Program-made: the position numbers and the translations under genes
Shown here: in pieces, positions 42,901-52,134 of the stretch
Numbering within the stretch: the first letter of the stretch is position 1
Layout: every line of letters begins with the position of its first letter
Assembly (NCBI GenBank): GCA_965228785.1
Contig: CBDDIF010000001.1
Coordinates: 3,162,001-3,226,000 of the forward strand
Length of the DNA: 64,000 nucleotides
From: Hoeflea_A sp965228785
GTDB taxonomy: Bacteria > Pseudomonadota > Alphaproteobacteria > Rhizobiales > Rhizobiaceae
Reading direction: 5' to 3'
The notes under the pieces: model-generated
Told to the model about the DNA's origin: nothing
Databases searched by the model: none
The model's input: the letters and a program-made list of their open reading frames with translations, nothing else

Positions 42901-43898
42901 GGGCGCTGGTCTATACCGGAGAAAAGACACTTGAGATGCAGGATGCGGACGAGCCTGTGCCGATGGGCGATGATGTTCTCGTCAGGGTCGAAAGTGTCGG
43001 CATTTGCGGATCCGATATGCATGCGTTTCTAGGACACGATGAGCGTCGGCCTCCGCCACTCATACTCGGGCATGAAGCAGCGGGGATCGTTTTGTCGGGC
43101 CCTATGGAGGGACGACGGGTTACGGTTAATCCGCTGGTGACCTGCGGTGTCTGTCCAGCTTGCAGATCGGGAAGGGAAAATATCTGTCCCGATCGCCAGA
43201 TCATTTCGATGCATCCGCGACCGGGTGCTTTTGCCCAGCTTGTTGCGGTACCGGCGACGAACCTGGTCGAAATTCCGGATGACCTCTCGTTTGATACCGC
43301 GGCTCTGGTGGAGCCATTTGCCTGCGGTTGGCATGCCATCCGGCTCGCAAGCCGCGCTTTGTCCGTGCCGCTGGAAGATGCCCGGGTGCTGGTGCTTGGC
43401 GGTGGCGCCATTGGTGTCGGGGCAGCGCTTAGCCTGGCAGCAGTTGGTGCCGGTGACGTGCAGATCTCGGAGCCGAATGCCGCAAAGCGCGTCTATCTGG
43501 AGCGCAACTGCGGGCTGCCGTCTGCTGCTCCGGATGCAATTCCCTCTCAGCCCGGTTTCGACCTCATCATAGATGCGGTTGGCATCGATGCGACCCATGC
43601 TCAAGCCATTTCAAGCGTGCTTCCTGGAGGGGTGGTGATGCATATCGGTCTCGGCGGATCGAACGGCCAATTCGACATTCGCCGGATGACGTTGCAGGAA
43701 GTTACCCTGATCGGGACCTACACCTACGCCCGGGAAGATTTTCAGGCGACCTCGGAGGCTATCATTGATGGCCGAATGGGACCACTCGACTGGATGGAGA
43801 TCCGGCCGTTGAATGCTGGTCAATCGGCTTTCGAAGACATCCTTGCCGGCGAAGCCGCAGCACCCAAGATCGTTCTGAGACCCCATGAGCGGGACTAG
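42897..43898 (+). CDS. hpsP: Zinc-dependent medium-chain alcohol dehydrogenase, HpsP-like
   Basis: 333 residues, ATG overlapping the SDR stop. MDR family: catalytic zinc residues in GICGSDMHAF and GHEAAG, structural zinc cysteines in CGVCPACRSGRENIC, Rossmann motif VLGGGAIGVGAAL. It fits the second 2-dehydrogenase of the DHPS isomerisation pair, or a sorbitol/threonine dehydrogenase-like enzyme with another polyol. It is the last gene of the operon; 364 bp without a gene follow. Confidence 0.78.
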   Translation: MRALVYTGEKTLEMQDADEPVPMGDDVLVRVESVGICGSDMHAFLGHDERRPPPLILGHEAAGIVLSGPMEGRRVTVNPLVTCGVCPACRSGRENICPDRQIISMHPRPGAFAQLVAVPATNLVEIPDDLSFDTAALVEPFACGWHAIRLASRALSVPLEDARVLVLGGGAIGVGAALSLAAVGAGDVQISEPNAAKRVYLERNCGLPSAAPDAIPSQPGFDLIIDAVGIDATHAQAISSVLPGGVVMHIGLGGSNGQFDIRRMTLQEVTLIGTYTYAREDFQATSEAIIDGRMGPLDWMEIRPLNAGQSAFEDILAGEAAAPKIVLRPHERD

Positions 43899-44262
43899 CT
43901 CGTCCAGTCTGATCTGGGGCGCGGACTCATAAGAAGCGAATCGACCATCACAAAGGCCACTCAGCACGGCAAAGCAGTCGCCCAACAGAAACGCTCAGAT
44001 GACGTGTTGATCCCAATCTTAATGCTGCTACGGCATGGACGAATGGCTGCTCCGCGCTTCCCATTCCGACGTTCGAAAAGCTACAAATATCTTTGAACGC
44101 AGACGTTTGCGGCGAATTCGCGAACTGCTATCTGGTATCCACGCTTTGGAGAAAATCCCCATTTTCAGACGATACTGCTTCAGCGCAGCGTGAGGTGAAT
44201 GGTCATACTCTTTGTAAAATGGAACGGTGCGGCGCGCCGTGCTGGCGTAGTCTGGTTTTTCT
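43899..44262. other. Intergenic region with no recognisable feature
   Basis: 364 bp between the hpsP-like gene and the 3' end of the CadC-like gene. The short frames here lack ribosome sites, and I see no strong hairpin with a U-tract. Confidence 0.5.
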
Positions 44263-45888
44263 TCAGTTCACTCCAGCTGCCCTAAGTCCATTCTGAAAAA
44301 ATTCTCGTTCTGTTGTCGCCATTGGCAATGCACGGTTGATCGCATCGAGCGAAGAGGGAACACTCAAGCTGTTGTGACGGTCTATTGCCGACTTGGCTTC
44401 TGTCTCCTGCCCAGCTAATCCATAGGCAGATGCCAAAAACAGGTAGGGAATATGGTAGCTTGGATAGGCAGCAGACCATCTTTGCAGATCGCGGACGGCC
44501 TGTTCTGCCTTGCCAGACAATAGCAGTGCCACACCGGATGCCGCATAATACCAGTCGGGATGCGCGGGATTGAGCTTCATTGCTTGCCGCACAATTTCGA
44601 CAGCATCATGCGGTCGCCCGTCGAACGGTAAAGTCGTTGCTAGTTCCGCTAGAAGATCCGGGTCCCCCGGTTGGAGTCGACGGGCCGCCTCCAAATGGCG
44701 GAGCGCGGCCTTGGGATTTCGCTGATGGTCAGCTGAACTGAGCAAATTGAAGTGTCGTTTTGATAAGGTGCGATGCGCCAATGCGTTTTCGGCGATTGCC
44801 ATCGATCGCATTGCCAAATCATAGGCAATCTCGGGACCGTTATAGTAGTTAATGGTTTCGAAATAGATATATTCTGCCCAGGCTAAACCGCCATAGGCCA
44901 AAGCGTAGTCTGAATCGAGGAGGATGGCCTCCTTGAAGGCCGCACGCGCTTGCTGGACGGCCTCAACATCCAGATGCCGCCGCGATGCGATAGATCGCAT
45001 CCCGCGCAGATATGCGTCAAAGGCCGCCGGATTCTGTGTATCCACATCGCTGACCGCCACTGCCTCAACATCCGTCAGCTTGATGCGCAATGCCGCAACG
45101 ACAGCCGCACGGATCTGATCCTGAAAGCTAAAAACATCGCCGACGCGACCGTCAAAGCGTTCCGCCCAAATCGGGACATCTACACCCACGTCAATCAACC
45201 GCGCAGTGATACGCAAGCTGTCTCCCGCACGCCTCACACTACCGGACAAGATGTAACTGACATCCAACTGCCGGGTAATTTCGATCATCGGAAGATTTGG
45301 ATCCACTGCAAAGGATGAGTTCGGCGACAGAACCTCGAGCCCTTGAATTCTGGTGAGATCGGTTATCAGATCCTCGGCGAGTCCTTCGCCAAAGTAAGCC
45401 TGCCCAGCATCCGAAGAAAGGTTCTCAAAACGCAGTATTGCGATACGGGGTATCTCGTCCACCGAGCCGGAATTGTTGAGCCACAGATATGGGATCGCAG
45501 AGAGCAACAATGCCGCGAAGACCAGGACGATCAGAGCAGCTGGGTGGGCAGTGATCTTTCTCCGAGAAGAAGATCCGGCCTCCGTTGGGTTGAGGCAATA
45601 GCCTTTGCCAATATGGGTTGCGAGCAAAGTCTGATCCACGTCACCGATCGCGCGGCGGATTTCTGCAATGCACTGCGTGAGACTTTCATCAGACACGGTC
45701 ACGTTCGGCCAGACCCCTTCCATGATCTGCGATTTCTGGACGATCTGCCCTGGCTTGTCAGCAAGACAGGCCAGGACCTCCGACGATTTGTTGCGAAGCT
45801 TGATCCGAACGCCGTCTGCATCGCGTAAGTCGCGGGTCGTTATGTCGAAATCGACATGACCAATGCGAATTTCACGTCGATCTAACAA
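44263..45888 (-). CDS. CadC/ToxR-like membrane regulator with TPR domain
   Basis: 541 residues. An OmpR-type winged helix fills residues ~1-105 (RIGHVDFDITTRDLRDADG, VLACLADKPGQIVQKSQIMEGVWP, AIGDVDQTLLATHIGKGYCL). A basic linker and one membrane helix (AALIVLVFAALLLSAIPYLWL, ~118-138) follow, then a TolB-N-like domain (IAILRFENLSSDAGQAYFGEGLAEDLITDLT, YILSGSVRRAGDSLRITARLID) and a C-terminal stretch of TPR-like repeats. It is a one-component regulator that binds DNA in the cytoplasm and senses in the periplasm. It is divergent from a small secreted protein gene 113 bp away, which may be its target. Confidence 0.85.
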   Translation of the reverse strand: MLDRREIRIGHVDFDITTRDLRDADGVRIKLRNKSSEVLACLADKPGQIVQKSQIMEGVWPNVTVSDESLTQCIAEIRRAIGDVDQTLLATHIGKGYCLNPTEAGSSSRRKITAHPAALIVLVFAALLLSAIPYLWLNNSGSVDEIPRIAILRFENLSSDAGQAYFGEGLAEDLITDLTRIQGLEVLSPNSSFAVDPNLPMIEITRQLDVSYILSGSVRRAGDSLRITARLIDVGVDVPIWAERFDGRVGDVFSFQDQIRAAVVAALRIKLTDVEAVAVSDVDTQNPAAFDAYLRGMRSIASRRHLDVEAVQQARAAFKEAILLDSDYALAYGGLAWAEYIYFETINYYNGPEIAYDLAMRSMAIAENALAHRTLSKRHFNLLSSADHQRNPKAALRHLEAARRLQPGDPDLLAELATTLPFDGRPHDAVEIVRQAMKLNPAHPDWYYAASGVALLLSGKAEQAVRDLQRWSAAYPSYHIPYLFLASAYGLAGQETEAKSAIDRHNSLSVPSSLDAINRALPMATTEREFFQNGLRAAGVN

Positions 45889-46000
45889 GAATTCACCCCG
45901 ATTTCAGGACGACATCGTCCACGATAGCTAAGTGCAAGGTTATCGAAAAGAAGCCTTGGTGCGCAACGACGCCAAGCCAACCCGCTGAAAGGGAACAAGC

Positions 46001-46447
46001 ATGAAGACACAGTGTATCCTCTCGATTGCGATGGTGATCGGCGTAGTCGGATCGACGGTCGTCCAGGCGGCCGACGAATGGGTGTCCGTGACCGATCCAA
46101 GCGAACTTAGCAATCTCATCATTGGCAAGACGATCAAGCATGGCGATTACGTAGATTTCGTTCGCCAGGACGGTGCGATGGGGAGCCTGAACATTGTCTT
46201 CAACACAGTCGTGGCGCGGACTTGGGCCATCCAGAATGACGGACGTTTTTGCTACTACGTTTATCAAAAACCTGATCGCTTAGTCGATTGCGTCAAATTC
46301 AGCCAATCCAATACCGACCCCAACTTCGTAAAGGTAACGGTTCTGCGGGATGAAGGGTCGTTCAGCGAAGCTGGGTTCCTTTCGGACAACCCACCGCCTC
46401 CCGAAGTTTTTGACGCAATCGCCAAGGTTGTCGGGCCGGTTGACTAA
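46001..46447 (+). CDS. Secreted hypothetical protein
   Basis: 148 residues from ATG 46001, with GGGAACA upstream. It has a clear Sec signal peptide (MKTQCILSIAMVIGVVGSTV, cleavage after VQAA). The mature part of ~124 residues has two cysteines spaced for one disulfide (FCYYVYQ and LVDCVKF) and a beta-rich look. I do not recognise the family. It is divergent from the CadC-like membrane regulator, so it may be induced by, or signal to, that regulator. Confidence 0.7.
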   Translation: MKTQCILSIAMVIGVVGSTVVQAADEWVSVTDPSELSNLIIGKTIKHGDYVDFVRQDGAMGSLNIVFNTVVARTWAIQNDGRFCYYVYQKPDRLVDCVKFSQSNTDPNFVKVTVLRDEGSFSEAGFLSDNPPPPEVFDAIAKVVGPVD

Positions 46448-46813
46448 TGCCGAGAACGCACGTTTTGAGAGGCGAGGCACTATCTTGGAGAGCTCTAAAG
46501 ATTGGGGAATTGAGCGAGGTCGGCTCGCATCATTGAAGACAATAAAATGGTCGGTTTCACTGGGAGCACGTTGTTTACGCAGTGAGCTTTTTCTGGACTG
46601 ATTGCGGGGCCAATTAACGAGTAGCAAATCTCGACAAAATCAAACACTGCAGATTCCTGCAAAGGTGGGCGGACCGTGCCTGCGATTGCAACAGACATGT
46701 CCAATCCTCTTCCGGTATTAGAGGTCGTTGTTTTTCGCCAGCGTCTGCTTTGGGTCGAAGTTGCCGTAGAGATCGCGTTCCGTTGACCGGTCCAGAGCCC
46801 AGTTGGGCGCTGA
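46448..46813. other. Intergenic region, possibly degenerate coding remnant
   Basis: 366 bp between a plus-strand hypothetical gene and a minus-strand DMT transporter gene. A 67-codon minus-strand frame starts at ATG 46698 with GAGGA upstream but resembles nothing I know. After the transporter's stop, its frame stays open for about 30 codons (NWALDRSTERDLYGNFDPKQ...), which could be a decayed gene fragment. Confidence 0.35.
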
Positions 46814-47821
46814 CTACAGTCGTGGTCTGATACTACGGCCGGTCACCAACGGCCGGTTTCTAGCGGCCTCGCGATTGAGGATATAGAGGCCGCTACCAAT
46901 GATCAGCATGACGCCAAAAATGGTCGTTGGCGCGGGAACCTCTGCCCAGACCAGAAGGCCCCAAAACATGGCAAGCGGCATGGCTACGAATTCGAACGGT
47001 GCAACGGAACTCGCCGGAGCAATCCGGTAGGCCTGGGCCAGGCAGAAAAAACCCACCGCGGCGATCAAACCGCAGATGCAAATCAGCAGAAGGTCGAGTG
47101 TTTCTGGCAGTGACCAGGCACGGAACAAGAACGCAATGCTTGGATGCTCGAATGAAGCGTATCTGCCATCTCCGATCAGCGCTCCGAACGCACCGCTGAG
47201 CACGACAAACACGGACATGGCGTAGAAGGCCATGCTGGCCCCGGTCTGGGCGCGGCCAATCCGACGCGTCAAGATGGAACTTGCCGCATAGGTGAAGGCT
47301 GCCACCAGCGGCAGAGCCACCACCGGATCGAACAACCTGGCCTCCGGCCGGACGATGACCAGCACGCCCACGAACCCGACTATGACCGCGGCCCATCGCC
47401 GAAAACCGACCGGTTCTTTCAAAAACAAGGCTGAAAACAAGGTGACCAGCAGCGGCGACATGAAGAAGATGGCCGTTGCTTCGGCTATCGGCATGCCCAT
47501 CATCGCCATGTAATAGGCCGTGTAGGACATCATGGCGAGCGCGCCGCGCAGCAGGTTCAAACCCGGATAAGCTGTCCGCAGCGTACCGAAACCGCCACTG
47601 AGCCAGACCATCGCCCCGATGGGAACGAGTGCAACACAACCGCGAATGAAGACGATTTCAAACGCCGGATAGCTGTTTCCTATCCAACGAATGATCACAT
47701 CCTGAAGACTGAAGAGTGTCATTCCCAGGGCAACAAGAAGAATACCCTGGACGGGCGAATCCGCGAGCGCGGGCGACACGGCTGAAGGCGCAGCCGAAAA
47801 TCTCGGATGGGCAACTGACAT
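46814..47821 (-). CDS. EamA/DMT-superfamily transporter
   Basis: 335 residues from ATG 47821. Ten membrane helices in two EamA repeats (QGILLVALGMTLFSLQDVIIRWIGNSYPAFEIVFIRG; VALPLVAAFTYAASSILTRRIGRAQTG). It is divergent from a LysR regulator 110 bp away, the usual arrangement for inducible amino acid or metabolite exporters. It resembles the DMT protein encoded at 34366 in size and fold but is clearly a separate paralogue. The substrate is unknown. Confidence 0.85.
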   Translation of the reverse strand: MSVAHPRFSAAPSAVSPALADSPVQGILLVALGMTLFSLQDVIIRWIGNSYPAFEIVFIRGCVALVPIGAMVWLSGGFGTLRTAYPGLNLLRGALAMMSYTAYYMAMMGMPIAEATAIFFMSPLLVTLFSALFLKEPVGFRRWAAVIVGFVGVLVIVRPEARLFDPVVALPLVAAFTYAASSILTRRIGRAQTGASMAFYAMSVFVVLSGAFGALIGDGRYASFEHPSIAFLFRAWSLPETLDLLLICICGLIAAVGFFCLAQAYRIAPASSVAPFEFVAMPLAMFWGLLVWAEVPAPTTIFGVMLIIGSGLYILNREAARNRPLVTGRSIRPRL

Positions 47822-47931
47822 CGGGTCTCACCGTTCTTGGGAATGTTCGATTACAGGTTGCCGCCAAACAGTTGATTTGAGAAGCGAATATTTTTAGTGA
47901 TCTTAATCGAGAAACTCGATTGGTGCTTTCA

Positions 47932-48789
47932 ATGAACCTGGATCACATCTGGACCTTTCTCGAGGTCGCTCAAACCGGCAATTTCAATCGTGCGGCGGAG
48001 AACCTCAATATAACCCAGTCCACGGCGAGTGCTCGCATCAAGGCGTTGGAGGACCGGGTCGGGCATCCGCTTCTCAATCGCAGTCATTCCGGTTGTGAAG
48101 TTACCGCCGCTGGTGCCCAGTTTTACGAATACGCAAGCGGGATGCAGCGCCTTTGGCAGAAATCGCAGCAGGCTGTGGCGCTGGAGCCTGGCTTTCGCAG
48201 TGTCCTGTCCATCGGCGCGCAGGTTAGCCTGTGGGAGCAATTGGTTCTCGACTGGATGGCCTGGATGCGCAGTGAGATGCCGGATGTCGCGTTGCGTATC
48301 GAGGCTGATTATTCGCCGAGCCAGATGCGGCAACTATCCGATGGGCTGCTCGACATCGGCATCATGTACCAGCCGCGGAGGGTTCCCGGTCTGGAGATCG
48401 AAAAGCTGTTGGAGGAGAAGCTCATCCTGGTCGCCACCGATGATCGCGATCTCAACCCGGCTTGGGTGGAAGACTACGTGTTTGTCGATTGGGGCGATGT
48501 GTTTCTTGGAGCCCATGCCGAAGCCTTTCCGAAAATGCGAACGGCGGCCGTTTCTGTAGGGCTTGGGGCTCTGGGTCTGCAGTATATTCTAAAGAATGGC
48601 GGGTCGGGATATTTTCCGGCGCGCGTTGTGCAACCCCTGATCGATGAGGGTCGACTTTTTCAGTTGAAGGATGCTCCCGAATTGAGGCGCCCCGCCTACA
48701 TGGTCTATCGAACGGATCCGGTGGACCAGGATGTCCTTGATACCGCGATCGAAGGCCTGCGAGGTATTGCTGCTCAGGACAGCGATTGA
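47932..48789 (+). CDS. LysR-type transcriptional regulator
   Basis: 285 residues from ATG 47932; TTG 47920 would add four. The helix-turn-helix is typical: LDHIWTFLEVAQTGNFNRAAENLNITQSTASARIKALEDRVG. The effector domain follows (FRSVLSIGAQVSLWEQL...; DIGIMYQPRRVPGLEIEKL). It is divergent from the DMT transporter and probably activates it. Its 3' end overlaps the convergent hydroxyacid dehydrogenase gene by 16 bp. Confidence 0.9.
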   Translation: MNLDHIWTFLEVAQTGNFNRAAENLNITQSTASARIKALEDRVGHPLLNRSHSGCEVTAAGAQFYEYASGMQRLWQKSQQAVALEPGFRSVLSIGAQVSLWEQLVLDWMAWMRSEMPDVALRIEADYSPSQMRQLSDGLLDIGIMYQPRRVPGLEIEKLLEEKLILVATDDRDLNPAWVEDYVFVDWGDVFLGAHAEAFPKMRTAAVSVGLGALGLQYILKNGGSGYFPARVVQPLIDEGRLFQLKDAPELRRPAYMVYRTDPVDQDVLDTAIEGLRGIAAQDSD

Positions 48790-49754
48790 GGCGGTTTTCC
48801 CATGACCTGTCGATTGACGACAAGGTCGGGATCCAGTGTGCCGTCGATGCCGGCAAGAGCGTTTTCGATCGTTTTCATGCCCATGGCGATTAACGTTTCC
48901 TCTGTCAGCGACGCCGAATGGGGGCTCAATACGATGCGTCTTTCTCCGATGAGGGGAGAATCCGCCGGTAGCGGTTCCTGCTCGAAAGTGTCCAGCCCGG
49001 CTCCATGAAGCGCCCCTGAACGCACGGCCTCGAGTAATGCGGCTTCGTCCAGCAAACCACCTCGGCTGGCATTGAGCACGATGGCCTTGGGTGGCAACAG
49101 CGACAACTCTCGGGCACCGATCATGCCTTTTGTTTCCGCCGTCAGCGGCACGTGAAGCGTTACGACATCAGCCCTATGCAAACCGTCATCGAGGTTCTCG
49201 ATCAATGTCATCCCGTCATCGAGTGAGCCCGTTAGGTGCGGATCGTAGACACAGATTTTCAGTCCAATTGCCTTCGCTCTTTCGGCGACACGGCGTCCGA
49301 TGTTGCCGTATCCGATGACCAGTAGCGTTTTGCCGTACAGTTCGACGTAGCGCACTTTGCCGCGGGCGGAGAACCGTCCTTCGCGAACTGCACTGTCCAT
49401 ATCGACGCCCAGCCGGGCCACTGAAAGCATCAGGAACAACGTATGTTCGGCAACCGAGATAGAATTGACCGGTCCGACCAACGTCACCGGGATGCCGCGA
49501 CTGGTGCAGAAATCCACTGGGATGTTGTCGTAACCGACACCATGGCGGGAGATTACTCTGAGGCGAGGGGCGGCGGAGAGCAATCGCTCGCTGAGTTCCG
49601 TCATCCGCACGGTCATCGCATCCGCATCGGCGATGTGACGCAAGAGATTTTCCTCGCTGTCGTCCATGACCAGTTCTGCGGCGATATCCGGACGGTCTTT
49701 CAAAACCTCCATCGCCTTGTCATGTACGGGCTGGATTATGAGCAGCTTTTTCAT
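48774..49754 (-). CDS. D-2-hydroxyacid dehydrogenase (SerA-like)
   Basis: 326 residues. NAD-binding motif VIGYGNIGRRVAERAKAIG with the downstream aspartate in CVYDPH. Catalytic residues: arginine in LNASRGGLLDEAAL, glutamate in TFEQEPLPADSP, histidine in LSPHSASLT. It reduces a 2-oxo acid to a D-2-hydroxy acid or the reverse. It lacks the C-terminal ACT/regulatory domain of true phosphoglycerate dehydrogenase, so a catabolic role is more likely. No obvious operon partner; the 3' end overlaps the LysR gene. Confidence 0.87.
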   Translation of the reverse strand: MKKLLIIQPVHDKAMEVLKDRPDIAAELVMDDSEENLLRHIADADAMTVRMTELSERLLSAAPRLRVISRHGVGYDNIPVDFCTSRGIPVTLVGPVNSISVAEHTLFLMLSVARLGVDMDSAVREGRFSARGKVRYVELYGKTLLVIGYGNIGRRVAERAKAIGLKICVYDPHLTGSLDDGMTLIENLDDGLHRADVVTLHVPLTAETKGMIGARELSLLPPKAIVLNASRGGLLDEAALLEAVRSGALHGAGLDTFEQEPLPADSPLIGERRIVLSPHSASLTEETLIAMGMKTIENALAGIDGTLDPDLVVNRQVMGKPPQSLS

Positions 49755-49907
49755 TCAATCGGCGTCCGAAGGAAGTTGACGGGCGATCGAGTTTGGGCGG
49801 AACGCGGACGAGTTTCAAGTCCGCCGAAGGTGTTAGGCTTGCGGCTCAACATTAAATGCGCCCGCAGGGAGATTGATCGGCAGGAAGGCCAGGCTGTTGT
49901 CGGAATG

Positions 49908-50603
49908 TCAGGCCGCAACAGCTGCCTTTCCGCCAACCTTTGCTGTCTCGACAAAGCAGGTGGAAGAGCCGGCAAGGAATCCCTTCCCGTGAGCTTCATT
50001 CAATTCGCGCAGATAGTCTTCTGCTGCATCGCTTGAATTCAGGAGGACATCCGCGACACCGTCGATAGGTGCTCCGTCGTAGGAGTCAGTTCCGCAAAAC
50101 GTCGAATGCCGCTCGACCACCAGGTGTTGCCTGAATCCGAGAATATCAGGCCGTTGTGCGATGATTTTGGTATTACAGACCTGCCACTCGCGCCTGAAAT
50201 CTTTAGGAGAGAGGTCCGGGTTACGCTTCAGGAGTGAGAGGATTCTCGTCTTTGGCCCGTCGCATTTGACGGTCGGAACAAGGGCGTGGCTCGCGCAGAT
50301 AAGCGATCGAATGCCACTCAGGAACCAACAGGAGTCCTCGACAATACGGGCATATTCCGAAGAGGAGAGGGCGGCCCTCATCGAATCGAGGTCATGGAAA
50401 TGCTGCTCCTCAACACCGTCCGGGGTCCAGGCTTCTTCCTCTTGCACGTCGTTGCGCCGAATATCGTCGATCCGATGGTGGTAGCATGCCTTCAGTCCGG
50501 GCAACCGGACTGTCAGGCGGCCATGGACTTTGCGCCAGTGGGCAAGAAAGGCTTCTTTGCTCAATCCCGATTTGCGCTCGATCAGTGAAACCCTGCTGAA
50601 CAT
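49908..50603 (-). CDS. Tandem EthD-domain protein
   Basis: 231 residues from ATG 50603, with GGAGG ten bases upstream. Two ferredoxin-like EthD modules are visible: FSRVSLIERKSGLSKEAFLAHWRKVHG (residues ~1-95) and TRILSLLKRNPDLSPKDFRREWQVCN (~120-215). In the second, the usual histidine of the HW..VH motif is lost (REWQVCN). EthD domains occur in small dimeric enzymes or accessory proteins of ether and aromatic degradation; a tandem fusion could mimic the dimer. A role near the monooxygenase cluster is suggestive but unproven. Confidence 0.7.
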   Translation of the reverse strand: MFSRVSLIERKSGLSKEAFLAHWRKVHGRLTVRLPGLKACYHHRIDDIRRNDVQEEEAWTPDGVEEQHFHDLDSMRAALSSSEYARIVEDSCWFLSGIRSLICASHALVPTVKCDGPKTRILSLLKRNPDLSPKDFRREWQVCNTKIIAQRPDILGFRQHLVVERHSTFCGTDSYDGAPIDGVADVLLNSSDAAEDYLRELNEAHGKGFLAGSSTCFVETAKVGGKAAVAA

Positions 50604-50782
50604 CCGCAATCCTCCTTCGCACTTTTTGGAGGTCGTGATCAAATTATGGCAATACAAGTCCTACTTGCGGAAATATTTGGTTTCTGACTTCTGTCCAAGT
50701 GCATTTGTTCTTGTCCGACCCTGGGCTGCGGCCGCTCGGCGATCCGCGGAGAACTATGCTGAACAGCACCACCGGTCGATTC

Positions 50783-50968
50783 CTAGTGCTTGCTATTATC
50801 GCCGGCAGGTCGGTTCTGCTCACCCTCGTAGATCCAGCGGGCGGCCAGCACAAACGCGCCCGTGGCGAAATCCTTGCCATGCGCCGAGATCATTTCGTCT
50901 CCAATCGCCGCGATCCGTTTGAAAAACGCGTCCTTACTCTGTTCCTCTTGTGTCAATTGCGGTTCCAT
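50783..50968 (-). CDS. Small hypothetical protein downstream of WD40 gene
   Basis: 61 residues from ATG 50968, chosen because GGAGGAG lies six bases upstream. Sequence is mixed helical and acidic (QLTQEEQSKDAFFKRIAAIG, then ISAHGKDFATGAFVLAARWI), ending with a polar tail. It begins 21 bp after the WD40 gene stop, so it is probably the last gene of that operon. I do not recognise the family. Confidence 0.6.
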   Translation of the reverse strand: MEPQLTQEEQSKDAFFKRIAAIGDEMISAHGKDFATGAFVLAARWIYEGEQNRPAGDNSKH

Positions 50969-50989
50969 TGCCAACTCCTCCTTCGCGGA

Positions 50990-52120
50990 TCATTTGAACA
51001 TTCCAGCCGGAAATTCTACCAAAGCCGCTCTGCCGTTTGCCATTCCGACTGCCAGAAACGACCCGTCGCTCGACCAGGACAGGGCTGAAATGCCGGTGTT
51101 GTCGTCCTGCCGCAGCAGCATCTCCTCGCTGCTGCCGATCTGGGTTATGCAGAGAAGCCCATTGGCATACCCGACCGCCAGAAGATCCTTGTCGGGGCTG
51201 GCCGCGATACTGTCGACCGGCACAAATCCGGGTTTGCCGGAAGGCAGCGCCCTGAGGGTTTCCCGGTCAGAGCTTGGAGGGGGGAGCGACCAGGCTGCTG
51301 CCCGAAAGGCGCCTGACGTGGCGACTGCGTTGGCCGGATTGCTGAAAACAATCGACCTTGTGGGCGTCGGATATTCGTCGAAGTTTCGGATCCGGTTGTT
51401 TTCGAGATCGATCAGGCAGAAGCCAATTGCTTGCGAAGCAAAGGCGATCCATCGACCATCTTGACTCCACCTCATGCTTTGTGGCGCAGAGCCGTGTAAA
51501 TGTTGCACGGAATGGATTGGATTGCCTGCAGCGTCCCACACCGAGACACTTTCGTCGTGAATGGCGGCAAGATGGCCGCCGTCGGGGGAAAATGCCAGGT
51601 CGCTCACCGGTGAATCCACTCTGATTTCGCACGCCGCATCCGTGCTGTTCCATCGGCAAATGCGGATCGTGCGGTCCGTGGCTCCGGCGAATAGCGCCGA
51701 CAGTCCCGAGCCCGAAACCGCCGTGATAGGACCGGCCATCCTTTGTTCACACCGCGAGAGGTTTCCGTCGGGTGTGACTGTGATGAATTCACCGCCCTCG
51801 CATCCGATCAGGAAGTCTCTCTCACCGAACGGCACCACCGCGGACGTGCGGACCTGTGGAAGTCCGACCTCCGTCAGCGGTGGCACCGGACCACCGCGAC
51901 GGTGGATCGTTTGTCGGCCGCTGTCTATCGCTGTGCGCATGCGCGCTGTTGGCGAATCATCGTCGGCAGTTTCGGCCAGCGCGATGGAGCCGTTTTCGCA
52001 GGAAATCGCGAGGGTCTCGCAATTCCGGTTGAAAACGACTCCATCGACGGGGGAGGACAGGGACCATTCCCTTGCCAGAAGGTCGAAAAGTTGCGGTGGT
52101 CTTGCACAGCTGACATCCAT
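50990..52120 (-). CDS. WD40-repeat beta-propeller protein
   Basis: 376 residues. ATG 52120 is preferred: GGAGG sits seven bases upstream, whereas ATG 52138 would give an ATGA overlap with the coiled-coil gene but no ribosome site. Six or seven degenerate WD repeats are visible, for example SPVSDLAFSPDGGHLAAIHD, APQSMRWSQDGRWIAFASQA, PVDSIAASPDKDLLAVGYAN and GISALSWSSDGSFLAVGMAN. No signal peptide or membrane helix. It is probably a cytoplasmic scaffold. It is the third gene of a compact minus-strand operon of unknown proteins divergent from the propane monooxygenase operon. Confidence 0.75.
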   Translation of the reverse strand: MDVSCARPPQLFDLLAREWSLSSPVDGVVFNRNCETLAISCENGSIALAETADDDSPTARMRTAIDSGRQTIHRRGGPVPPLTEVGLPQVRTSAVVPFGERDFLIGCEGGEFITVTPDGNLSRCEQRMAGPITAVSGSGLSALFAGATDRTIRICRWNSTDAACEIRVDSPVSDLAFSPDGGHLAAIHDESVSVWDAAGNPIHSVQHLHGSAPQSMRWSQDGRWIAFASQAIGFCLIDLENNRIRNFDEYPTPTRSIVFSNPANAVATSGAFRAAAWSLPPPSSDRETLRALPSGKPGFVPVDSIAASPDKDLLAVGYANGLLCITQIGSSEEMLLRQDDNTGISALSWSSDGSFLAVGMANGRAALVEFPAGMFK

Positions 52121-52134
52121 AGTTGTGCCTCCGG

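Noticed and set aside
46495..46704. 67-codon minus-strand frame with GAGGA before ATG 46698
   Set aside because: Ribosome site is reasonable, but sequence composition and lack of any recognisable feature make it too weak to call as a gene; mentioned only in the intergenic entry.
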